From Acidobacteriota bacterium (GTDB lineage Bacteria; Acidobacteriota; Vicinamibacteria; Marinacidobacterales; Marinacidobacteraceae), in contig JAPPGX010000081.1 of assembly GCA_028877265.1 (NCBI GenBank), positions 1-56,800 of the forward strand: a DNA stretch of 56,800 bases, in the 5' to 3' direction. Positions 9,114 through 16,842 of the stretch are shown here, piece after piece. The notes below the pieces were generated by a model, which worked only from the letters and a program-made list of their open reading frames with translations, did not search any database and was not told where the DNA came from. The position numbers and the translations under genes are program-made. The first letter of the stretch is position 1. Every line of letters starts with the position of its first letter.

Positions 9114-10535
9114 GTGATCCGAGTTCCCGTTCTTCGCTGGGGAAAGCCCTACCGGAGCCTCGAGACGACGACGGTTTCGCACTTCCTGACCGGCGAGCCG
9201 ATTGCCGAGGTGGACCAGGCGACCGGCGGGATCGTCAAGCGCGACCTCCGCGGTGCCGGCCGCGCCCGGGCCGCACTCCGCGAGATCCCGATCCGGGAGC
9301 TGCTGGCCCGCATCCGGGAGGCCGCCCGGCTCTACATGGAAGCCGACCTGCCACTCGGAGACGGAGTCCAGACGCCCGAGGAGTTCGTGCACGCCCAGTC
9401 GGCCACCACCGGTCTGCCGGAATCCATGTGCCGGGCGAACATGGAGAAGAACCGCTTCGTGCTCGAACGGATGGACCAGGTCCTGGACGCGCTGACCCGC
9501 GGTCTCGACCTCGAGGTCCTGTCGGCCGGCCACGGGATCGAAGAGCGCGGCGTCCCGATCTCCTACCAGGCGCAGACCCCCGTGCTCGCCTGCGTGCTGC
9601 CGTCGAATTCGCCGGGGGTCCACACCCTCTGGCTTCCAGTGATTCCGCTGCAGATCGGCCTGGTCCTCAAGCCGGGGCCGGAGGAGCCCTGGACGCCCTA
9701 CCGGATGGCGGAGGCGTTCTTCGCCGCCGGAATCCCCCGGGAGGCGATCGCCGTCTATCCCGGCGGCGCCGAGGTGGGGGCGGCAGTCGTCGAGGCGGCC
9801 CCCAGGACGCTCATCTTCGGGAGCCGGGCGACCGTCGAGCGCTATCGCAGCAACCCGTCGGTCCGGGTCCATGGCCCCGGGTTCTCCAAGATCCTTCTCG
9901 GCGACGACGTCGTCGACGACTGGGAAAGCCACCTGGAGGTCCTCTTCGAGAGCGTCTTCCTGAACAGCGGCCGGAGCTGCATTTCCTGTTCGGGGATCTG
10001 GGCCTCCCGGCACACGGAAGAGATCGCCGCCGCCCTGGCGGAGCGTCTCGCTCCGGTCGCGCCCCGTCCCCCGGAGGATCCCGAGAGCGCGCTCGCCGCC
10101 TTCACGGTGCCGGGGATGGCCGAAGCCATCGACCGGGACATCGAGGAACGGCTCGGCGGCGGGGGCGCCTCCGATCTCACCGCACCCCTCCGGAACGGTC
10201 CGCGCCTGGCGCAACAGGGACGCGCCTCCTGGCTCCGGCCGACCGTCGTGCACTGCGACAGTCCCGAAGCAGCCGTGGCCAACGTGGAATACATGTTCCC
10301 GTTCGTCTCGGTCGTGCGCTGCCCCCAGGAAGAGATGATCGGCCGGATCGGCGACACGCTGGTCGCCACCGCGATCACCGAAGACGCCACTTTCCGGGCC
10401 GACCTGCTGGAGACGACTTCGATCGACCGCCTGAATTTCGGGGCCATCCCGACCACGCGGCTCAACTGGCTCCAGCCGCATGAAGGCAACATCCTGGATG
10501 TGCTCTATCGCGCCCGGGCGTTCCAGCACGCCTGA
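9114..10535 (+). CDS. Aldehyde dehydrogenase superfamily protein
   Basis: This cytoplasmic 473-residue protein has the ALDH fold. A nucleotide-binding region contains VLPSNSPGVHTLW, LVLKPGPEEPWTP and LIFGSRATVERY. The catalytic cysteine is Cys289 in NSGRSCISC, with a second cysteine three residues later. The usual LELGGK block with the general-base glutamate is replaced by a stretch reading HGPGFSK, which fits CoA-acylating or LuxC-like members better than classical ALDHs. It therefore may make or use an acyl-CoA; this is inference. GTG 9114 was chosen because longer starts run into the divergent peptidase gene. It lies 6 bp from the ABC ATPase gene that follows, so it probably shares its mRNA. 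Confidence 0.82.
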   Translation: MIRVPVLRWGKPYRSLETTTVSHFLTGEPIAEVDQATGGIVKRDLRGAGRARAALREIPIRELLARIREAARLYMEADLPLGDGVQTPEEFVHAQSATTGLPESMCRANMEKNRFVLERMDQVLDALTRGLDLEVLSAGHGIEERGVPISYQAQTPVLACVLPSNSPGVHTLWLPVIPLQIGLVLKPGPEEPWTPYRMAEAFFAAGIPREAIAVYPGGAEVGAAVVEAAPRTLIFGSRATVERYRSNPSVRVHGPGFSKILLGDDVVDDWESHLEVLFESVFLNSGRSCISCSGIWASRHTEEIAAALAERLAPVAPRPPEDPESALAAFTVPGMAEAIDRDIEERLGGGGASDLTAPLRNGPRLAQQGRASWLRPTVVHCDSPEAAVANVEYMFPFVSVVRCPQEEMIGRIGDTLVATAITEDATFRADLLETTSIDRLNFGAIPTTRLNWLQPHEGNILDVLYRARAFQHA

Positions 10536-10541
10536 TCAGCG

Positions 10542-11222
10542 GTGACCACATCCGCAGGCCTCGAAGTCGGAGGTCTCGTCAAGGACTACCCGGCGCCGGC
10601 CGGGTTCCTGCGCGTGCTCGACGGGGTGGACCTGAGCCTCCAGCCCGGCGAGGCCGCCTCGGTGATGGGCGCTTCGGGCTGCGGCAAGAGCACGCTGCTC
10701 TTCCTGCTCGGGGCGATCGAAGTCCCCTCCGACGGGATGGTCCGGCTCGACGGGGTGGACCCCCACGAACTCTCCGCCGACGAACAGGCGCGGTTCCGCC
10801 GCGACCAGGTCGGCTTCGTGTTCCAGGACCACTGCCTCCTGCCGCAGTGCACGGCCCTCGAGAACGTGCTCGCGCCCACGCTTCCGGAGCCGCGCGAGGA
10901 TGACCGACCGCGGGCGGCCGCGCTCCTCGACCGGGTGGGGCTGTCGGGCCGGGTGGACCACCTGCCGGGGGAACTCTCGGGAGGGGAGAAGCAGCGGGTC
11001 GCGATCGCGCGCGCCCTGATCCGGGCCCCGCGCCTCCTGCTCTGCGACGAGCCCACCGGCAACCTGGACGGCGAATCCGCGGCGGGAGTCGCGGATCTCC
11101 TGCTCGAGGCCGGAGCGCTCGACGAGGGCCGCATCGTTGTCCTGGTGACCCACGATGCGGAACTCGGAAGCCGGTTCCCGAAGCGTTACCGGATGACCCG
11201 GGGGCGTCTCTCCGCAGGTTGA
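10542..11222 (+). CDS. ABC transporter ATP-binding protein, LolD/MacB type
   Basis: This 226-residue ATPase has all core motifs: Walker A GASGCGKST (43-51), signature LSGGEKQR, Walker B LLLCDEPTG and the H-loop VTHD. Length and sequence match the LolD/FtsE/MacB branch that energises type VII ABC systems, which move lipoproteins or extrude periplasmic compounds rather than import solutes. The start is GTG, six bases after the ALDH stop. The stop lies 7 bases before the FtsX-type permease at 11230, its evident partner. The exported substrate is unknown. Confidence 0.93.
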   Translation: MTTSAGLEVGGLVKDYPAPAGFLRVLDGVDLSLQPGEAASVMGASGCGKSTLLFLLGAIEVPSDGMVRLDGVDPHELSADEQARFRRDQVGFVFQDHCLLPQCTALENVLAPTLPEPREDDRPRAAALLDRVGLSGRVDHLPGELSGGEKQRVAIARALIRAPRLLLCDEPTGNLDGESAAGVADLLLEAGALDEGRIVVLVTHDAELGSRFPKRYRMTRGRLSAG

Positions 11223-11229
11223 GAACTCC

Positions 11230-14200
11230 ATGGCCACCGCCTTCGGGGTAGCCCAGTTCGCCCGGCGCGGTCTCCGGCACTACCTGCGCGAACACGTCCT
11301 GGTCGCCGCCGCCACCGCCGTGGCCGTCGCGGTGCTCGTCGGAGCGCTGGTGGTCGGGGACTCGGTGCGGGGCAGCCTGCGCGCGGCCTTCACCGAGCGC
11401 CTCGGCGCCACCGAGTACGCCGTCCTCCCGCTGCACCCGTTCTCGGACGACCCGGACTCCGGTCTCGCGGCCCGGCTGGGGGCGCGGGACGACTACCGGG
11501 CGCGGTTCGCGCCCGCAGTTCCCGTCTACCGCCTGCCGGGCACCGTGGCGGCTCCGGACGGCGGATCCGTCCCGGCGACCATCTTCGGCGTGGACGCGCG
11601 CTACTTCGCGTTTCACGGGCTCGAAGACGTCATCGAGCCGGGGACCGCCCGCATCAGCAGCGGTCTCCGGCGCCTCGGCTTCGTTCCCGGCGACGGGCTG
11701 CTGGTCGGGATCGGGGGACACGAGGAGATCGCCGCCGCGTCGCTTTTCGGCGAGAAGGACGAGGCCCGCATCACCGTCCGGCGCCGCGTGGCGGCCTGGC
11801 CCAACCCGTCGCCCGGGGTGGCCTCGGGTGACTTCGCGCTGTTCCCGGAGCAGGGAGCCTCCCGCGCGGTATTCCTGCCGCTGGAGGACCTGCGCCGGGT
11901 CGTCGATGCGCCCGGCGCCGGGAGAGACCGCGATTCCGTCCCGCGCGCGAACGCGCTCCTGATCCGGGCCTCAGGGCAGGGGGGCGGCGCTCCTGGAGTC
12001 GAGGCCGCGATGCTGTCCGCGGGCCTCGCTCGAAGCAGCTCTCTCGATGATCGCGGGCTGAGCCTGAGCGACGCGGCGGAGGACGGATTCGTCCTCGAGA
12101 GCCGCAGCCTGGTGCTCGCGGACGGGGTGGTCGAAGGAGCGCTCGTGGCGTCCGAACGGACAGGGGTCGGCGCTGTCCCGGTCCTGACCTACCTCGCCAC
12201 CTCCATTCGGTCCGCCGATCGGGAGACCCCCTATTCGCTCGTCAGCGGGCTTCCGGAAAGGCTGCTCCCGGAGAACGGGCGCGAGAGCGGCGAGAACGTT
12301 CTGTATCCAGGGCCCTGGCTGGCGGAGGATCTGGGGCTCGACCCGGGCGACCGGCTCGACCTCTCGTTTCTCGTCTGGGAGGAGCAAGGCCGCTTTCACT
12401 CCGAGACGGCCTCGTTCGTGGCCGGGCCGGCGGTTCCGGGGGACCCCCTCTTCACGGATCAGACCCTGGCGCCCGAGTTCCCGGGGGTGAGCGACTCTGC
12501 CCGGATGGGTGACTGGGACCCGCCCTTCCCGGTGGACCTGAGCCGCATTCGGGAGCGCGACGAGCTCTACTGGGAGGAGTTCCGGACCCTGCCCAAGGCG
12601 TTCGTACCCCTTCCGGTGGCCGAGCGGCTCTGGACGATGCGACAGGGAAGCGTCACCTCGGTCCGCCTCGTGCCGGAGCAGGCGGGGCCCGGCGAGACGG
12701 AGCTTGCCGACGCGCTCGTCGCAGTTCTCCCCGCCGAAGACTTCGGCCTCGTGCCGGTGCCGGTCCGCGAGCAGGGTCTCGAAGCCTCGCGGGGGGCTAC
12801 GGACTTCGGGCTCTATTTCCTCTACTTCTCGTACTTCCTGCTGGTGTCGGCGTTCGTGCTGCTGGCGCTCCTCTACCGGCTGGGGGTGGAGCGCCGGCTC
12901 CGGGAGATCGGCATGCTGCTCGCGTGCGGCTGGTCTCCGCGCCGGGTTTCCCGGAACCTGCTGTTCGAGGCCGCCGTCGTCGCGGCTGCCGGGGCGGCCT
13001 TTGGGGCGTTCGCAGGAATCGCTTACGCCACCGGGATGATCGGCCTGCTCTCCGGCGTCTGGGAAGGCGCGGTGGCCGGGACTCTCGCGGCGGATGCCGG
13101 AGGAGAAAACGCGACGACCGCCCTCGCGGTGTCCGTGAGATGGTCTTCGGTGGCCGGCGGCGCCTGGTCGGGGATCGTGATGGCGATGGGGGCCGCCTGG
13201 TGGACCCTGAGGAAGCTCGTCCGGTGTTCTCCGCGGAGCCTCCTGGCCGGGAGACCGGCGGGGGAACTCGCCGGCTGGCCCGGCCTGGCGCCCGTCGGTT
13301 CCCCCGGCGCGGGAGCCCGCCGCTGGGCCGTCGTCACCGGATTGGCCGGCCTGGCGCTGCTCGGGCTCGGGATTGCCGAGGCGATTCCCGAAGCCGGTGG
13401 CTTCTTCGGCGCGGGGGCAGCGTTCCTGCTGACGGCCTTTCTGGCGGCGTGGTCCCGGCTGAAGGGTCTGGCCGACCCGGGGCGGCGCGCCGCTGCCGCG
13501 CCCGGAGCGGCGGGGCTGCGTGGCCTTGCCTTCCGGGCCACCACCTTCCGGCCCGGCCGGAGTCTCGCCGCGATGGTCCTCGTGGCCTTCGCCGCGTTCA
13601 CCCTCGTGGCGGTCGAAGCGTTCCGGAAGCGGTCCGAGCCAGGCACGCTTCCGGCCGGGACCGGAGCGTTCATCTCCATCACCGAGACCGTCTTCGGCTC
13701 GCCCTGGGATCCGCGGGATCCGGAAGGGTCCGAGGCGCTGTACCTTCCGCCCGAAGACATTGGACTCCGGATCCAGCCGCTCCGGCTGGCTGGCGACGAA
13801 GATGCGAGCTGTCTGAACCTGTACCGCCCTTCGCGTCCCCGGGTCATCGGCATTCCGCGGGAGCTCGCCGCCGAGAACCGGTTCCCGTTCGCCGCGCATC
13901 TGGGCGAGAGCCCCGAGGAAACCGAGAATCCCTGGCGCCTGCTCTGGGGGGACCGTGATGCGGGAGCCCCGATTCCAGTCATCGGAGACCAGAACTCGAT
14001 GACCTACGTGCTCAAGTGGCCGGTGGGCGAGGAGCGCGAGTTCCCCATCGGGGAGGGGGGTGCGCCCGTCCGCCTGCGGCTCGTCGGCACGCTCTGGGAC
14101 AGCGTCTTTCAGGGCGAGCTCCTGATGGCGGAGGAGGATCTGCTCGAGACGCTGCCGGTCCCGGATGGCTACCGGCTCTTCCTCACCGAATGGGAGGAGA

Positions 14201-14715
14201 CCCCCGAGGGCGAAGCAGCGCTGGCCGCCGCGGAAGCCGAGGCCGCCGACATCGTGGGGGCAGCGCTCCTCGACTACGGGCCGGTTTCGGCATCCACCCG
14301 CGCCCGGCTCGCGGAGTTCCACCAGGTGGAGAACACCTACCTCTCCACCTTCCAGGCGCTCGGCGGCCTCGGGTTGCTGCTCGGGACCTTCGGGCTCGGC
14401 GCCGTGCTGCTGCGGAACGCCGACGAACGGCGGCAGGAGTGGGCGCTGCTGAGCGCGGCCGGCTACCGGCGGCGGGACTTCGCGGAGCTCGGCTTCTGGG
14501 AGAACGCGCTGCTGCTCGGCGCCGGGCTCGTTGCCGGCAGCGCCGCCGCCGTCATCGCGATCCTTCCGGTGCTCGGGCAGCGGGAAGCCGGCGGTAGCTT
14601 CACCCTCCTGATGCTGCTCCTGGCGGGAATCCTCGCGTTCGGGTTGGGAGCGGGCGCGTTTGCCGCCCGCGCCGCGGCCAAACGGCCGATCCTGGAATCG
14701 CTGCGGGCGGGATAG
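11230..14715 (+). CDS. Large FtsX-like ABC transporter permease (two FtsX domains)
   Basis: At 1161 residues this is much longer than LolC or MacB. It has an N-terminal membrane helix (VAVAVLVGALVVGDSVRG), a long periplasmic region, a first FtsX block around 520-690 (YFLLVSAFVLLALLYRLG and following helices), central helices around 690-800, a second periplasmic region, and a C-terminal FtsX block (GLGLLLGTFGLGAVLLRN to the end). Such duplicated permeases act as one polypeptide with two halves and work with a LolD-type ATPase, here the gene just upstream. They couple ATP use to conformational change in the periplasm. The substrate cannot be told from sequence. Confidence 0.9.
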   Translation: MATAFGVAQFARRGLRHYLREHVLVAAATAVAVAVLVGALVVGDSVRGSLRAAFTERLGATEYAVLPLHPFSDDPDSGLAARLGARDDYRARFAPAVPVYRLPGTVAAPDGGSVPATIFGVDARYFAFHGLEDVIEPGTARISSGLRRLGFVPGDGLLVGIGGHEEIAAASLFGEKDEARITVRRRVAAWPNPSPGVASGDFALFPEQGASRAVFLPLEDLRRVVDAPGAGRDRDSVPRANALLIRASGQGGGAPGVEAAMLSAGLARSSSLDDRGLSLSDAAEDGFVLESRSLVLADGVVEGALVASERTGVGAVPVLTYLATSIRSADRETPYSLVSGLPERLLPENGRESGENVLYPGPWLAEDLGLDPGDRLDLSFLVWEEQGRFHSETASFVAGPAVPGDPLFTDQTLAPEFPGVSDSARMGDWDPPFPVDLSRIRERDELYWEEFRTLPKAFVPLPVAERLWTMRQGSVTSVRLVPEQAGPGETELADALVAVLPAEDFGLVPVPVREQGLEASRGATDFGLYFLYFSYFLLVSAFVLLALLYRLGVERRLREIGMLLACGWSPRRVSRNLLFEAAVVAAAGAAFGAFAGIAYATGMIGLLSGVWEGAVAGTLAADAGGENATTALAVSVRWSSVAGGAWSGIVMAMGAAWWTLRKLVRCSPRSLLAGRPAGELAGWPGLAPVGSPGAGARRWAVVTGLAGLALLGLGIAEAIPEAGGFFGAGAAFLLTAFLAAWSRLKGLADPGRRAAAAPGAAGLRGLAFRATTFRPGRSLAAMVLVAFAAFTLVAVEAFRKRSEPGTLPAGTGAFISITETVFGSPWDPRDPEGSEALYLPPEDIGLRIQPLRLAGDEDASCLNLYRPSRPRVIGIPRELAAENRFPFAAHLGESPEETENPWRLLWGDRDAGAPIPVIGDQNSMTYVLKWPVGEEREFPIGEGGAPVRLRLVGTLWDSVFQGELLMAEEDLLETLPVPDGYRLFLTEWEETPEGEAALAAAEAEAADIVGAALLDYGPVSASTRARLAEFHQVENTYLSTFQALGGLGLLLGTFGLGAVLLRNADERRQEWALLSAAGYRRRDFAELGFWENALLLGAGLVAGSAAAVIAILPVLGQREAGGSFTLLMLLLAGILAFGLGAGAFAARAAAKRPILESLRAG

Positions 14716-14753
14716 CCGGGCCCGGCCGGAGGATCAACTCCGGGCGTCGGGGA

Positions 14754-15035
14754 TCACGGATTCAACACGCGATCGGGATTCGATTCCGCCTCCCATTCGA
14801 CGCCCAGAGGCCCGACGATGTCGCCGTGGATCTGAATGGTGTCGGGGTCACAGCCGGACCAGGGCTGCCGTTTCTTCCGGTAGGGCACCAGCCGCGCAAC
14901 CGGACGACCGTTCTTGGTGATGACGATCTCGTCACCGGTCTCGGCCACCTCGTCCATGAGCTTCAGACACTTGGCCCTGAAGTCGGATGCCTTCATGGTC
15001 CGGGTGACGCACATTCGCGCCTCAAGCATGCCCAT
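14754..15035 (-). CDS. Phd/YefM-type antitoxin without a partner toxin
   Basis: This 93-residue protein carries the Phd/YefM fold: MKASDFRAKCLKLMDEVAET, then EIVITKNGRPVARLVPY. This N-terminal dimerisation/DNA-binding block normally represses its own operon, while the C-terminal tail binds a PIN, Doc or RelE toxin. No toxin gene is present: an ABC permease ends 38 bp away on one side, and on the other is a DUF1330 gene. ATG 15035 is preceded by GGGGAGA about 8 bases upstream; a shorter start at the MKASDF methionine is possible. It could be a solitary regulator, a remnant, or an antitoxin acting in trans. Confidence 0.85.
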   Translation of the reverse strand: MGMLEARMCVTRTMKASDFRAKCLKLMDEVAETGDEIVITKNGRPVARLVPYRKKRQPWSGCDPDTIQIHGDIVGPLGVEWEAESNPDRVLNP

Positions 15036-15078
15036 GGTGGTTCTCCCCGTAGCGCTCTGATGTCCGGCCGAGCCTCGA

Positions 15079-15399
15079 TCAGGGTTCCGGCTCCGGCCTT
15101 ACCGAGTTGGTTGCGCCTTCCTGCAGCACGAAGAGCTTCGCGGTCGAGGCCGCGTGGCGGAAGGTCCTCGCCTGGACGTATTCGGGATCCGCGTACCACG
15201 CCTCGGCGGCGGCCCGGTCGGGGAACTCCAGGATGACCATGCGTCCGTCGAACCCGTCGCCTTCGAGCGCGGTGACGGCGCCGCCGCGGGTCACGAAGCG
15301 GCCGCCGTGTTTCTTCACGGTCGCCGGGGTCCGGTCGGTGTACTTCCGGTAGGTCTCGGGATCATGGACATGGATCAAGGCGACCACGTAGGCGGGCAT
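15079..15399 (-). CDS. DUF1330 domain-containing protein
   Basis: This small cytoplasmic protein of 106 residues has the DUF1330 ferredoxin-like (dimeric alpha/beta-barrel) fold: MPAYVVALIHVHDPETYRKY, GRFVTRGG, MVILEFPDRAAAEAWYADPEY and a C-terminal LFVLQEG strand. The family has no established biochemical role. ATG 15399 has AAAGGA about 9 bases upstream. Reading further upstream would enter the palindromic repeat at 15445-15607, so the longer frame was rejected. The Phd-like antitoxin follows 43 bp downstream on the same strand. Confidence 0.88.
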   Translation of the reverse strand: MPAYVVALIHVHDPETYRKYTDRTPATVKKHGGRFVTRGGAVTALEGDGFDGRMVILEFPDRAAAEAWYADPEYVQARTFRHAASTAKLFVLQEGATNSVRPEPEP

Positions 15400-15444
15400 G
15401 GAGGTTCCTTTCGCTGATTCTCTGATGCTGGTAGTGGCGGAATG

Positions 15445-15607
15445 GCTTGGAACGCCGGCTTCAGCCGGCACCGCTGCGCCAAGCGCAGCGCGCGGCACGA
15501 CGCGGATTCGCACGATGACGTTCGGCTCACGGTCCATCAGCGCGAATGCCGGCACGACATCCGCGGGCCTTCGGCCCGCTGTGCCGGCTGAAGCCGGCGT
15601 TCCAAGC
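15445..15607. repeat. 163-bp REP/MITE-like element with perfect 26-bp inverted ends
   Basis: Positions 15445-15470 and 15582-15607 are exact reverse complements (26 bp). Each half contains its own GCCGG-CTGAA-CCGGC type core. Between them are two more hairpins: GCTGCG/CGCAGC next to the left arm and GCGGGCC/GGCCCGC next to the right arm. It occupies the gap between the DUF1330 gene and the acetamidase gene (15400-15651). A shared core (CCGGCGYTCC) is found at 4778-4886. The structure fits a REP doublet or small non-autonomous element; no transposase is seen in the window. Confidence 0.75.
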
Positions 15608-15651
15608 GGCGTGCGTCGCTCGGTAACGCACGCCATCGCCGGGTCCCCGCA

Positions 15652-16830
15652 CTATCGCACGAAGATGTGTTTGGGGATGTATCCGGTGACGACCTGGGTG
15701 AGGTCCACGACCTCGCTCACGCGGAAGTCCACCGCGATGCTCGCGAGGGAGAGCGCCTTCGCGGGGGGAAGGCCCTTCTCTTCGCCCAGGAACTCCACGA
15801 CCTCCCAGGTCGCCTGCCGGGCGGCGCGGTCCAGGTCGAGGTCGATCCCCATCACCATGTAGTAGTCGCCGTCTTCGGCCCGGGGGAAAGACGGGGCGCG
15901 CCCCTTGTGGACGGCGAACCGGAAGACGCCGCTCAACGACTGCTCGATCGCGGTGCCGCTGACCTCGCCGTCCCCCTGGGCCCCGTGCGGGTCGCCGGCA
16001 TAGAAGAGGGCGCCGGGGTGGAAGACCGGGAGATAGACGGTCGTTCCCGCCTTCAGGTCCTTCACGTCGAGGTTGCCGCCGAAGGGTCCCGGAGGCCGGG
16101 AGCCCTGGACGCCGGGAACGGTCACGCCGGGCTGTCCGACGACCGGGTCCGGAGCCACCGCCAGGATCCCCATGAACGGGGCCAGCGGAACCTGGATGTC
16201 TTCGGCGAGGAAGGCGACCTCGCGCCCGTCCGTCCAGCCGGTCCGGATGAGGTGGCGGGTTCCCGGCGGGATGTCCAACGCCGGGTCGTCCGGCCGAAAG
16301 CCGGGGTAGCTCTCGGAGAAGACGCCGCCCCGGGGCGAGGTGTTGTTGACGCCCCACGGCATCCGGGTCTCGACGGCGAGGATCTCGACCTCGAGCATGT
16401 CTCCGGGCTCGGCGCCCTCGATGAACACCGGACCAGTGATGACGTGGCCGCTCCGGCCCTCGCGGGGCCGTCCCTCCCGCGAGGCCCAGAAGTCCAGGAC
16501 GTCCTGGTGGATTTCCTCGGGCGGCACTCCGAGCGCGGTAAGCCAGGCGACCGGCTCCTCATCCTGCACCGCCCCGCTGTGGGTGAGGGTGTCCATCCGG
16601 ACGGTCTCCCCGGGCCGGACCCGGAGCACGGGTTCCCTGTCGATCGGGAACCAGCCCCAGCTCACGTTCTCCGGTGAGGACGCCACGAAATGGTCCGCCT
16701 CGAGCGGCGCGGCCGGGACCGCGCCCGCTGCGGACGGCTCCGGCTCGGCCTCCGGGGCCGCGCATCCGGCCGCAACGGCCGCCGCCAGGATCCAGCCCCG
16801 CCCCGGGCGGAGTGTCTGGTCGCTTCGCAT
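15652..16830 (-). CDS. Acetamidase/formamidase family lipoprotein
   Basis: This 392-residue protein belongs to the FmdA/AmdA family, which hydrolyses formamide, acetamide or related short amides to ammonia and acid. Diagnostic stretches are RPGETVRMDTLTHSGAV, GPVFIEGAEPGDMLEVEIL, MPWGVNN and GDPHGAQGDGEVSGTAIE, with the histidine and acidic residues of the metal site. Unlike cytoplasmic FmdA, it begins with a lipoprotein signal whose lipobox ends AAGC at about residue 22, so it is probably anchored in a periplasm-facing membrane. ATG 16830 follows the M28 peptidase stop by 12 bp, suggesting co-transcription. Confidence 0.9.
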   Translation of the reverse strand: MRSDQTLRPGRGWILAAAVAAGCAAPEAEPEPSAAGAVPAAPLEADHFVASSPENVSWGWFPIDREPVLRVRPGETVRMDTLTHSGAVQDEEPVAWLTALGVPPEEIHQDVLDFWASREGRPREGRSGHVITGPVFIEGAEPGDMLEVEILAVETRMPWGVNNTSPRGGVFSESYPGFRPDDPALDIPPGTRHLIRTGWTDGREVAFLAEDIQVPLAPFMGILAVAPDPVVGQPGVTVPGVQGSRPPGPFGGNLDVKDLKAGTTVYLPVFHPGALFYAGDPHGAQGDGEVSGTAIEQSLSGVFRFAVHKGRAPSFPRAEDGDYYMVMGIDLDLDRAARQATWEVVEFLGEEKGLPPAKALSLASIAVDFRVSEVVDLTQVVTGYIPKHIFVR

Positions 16831-16842
16831 CAGGAGATCTCC

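Noticed and set aside
15400-15636. Longer start for the DUF1330 protein
   Set aside because: The extension translates the inverted-repeat element and is absent from the family; ATG 15399 has a ribosome-binding site.
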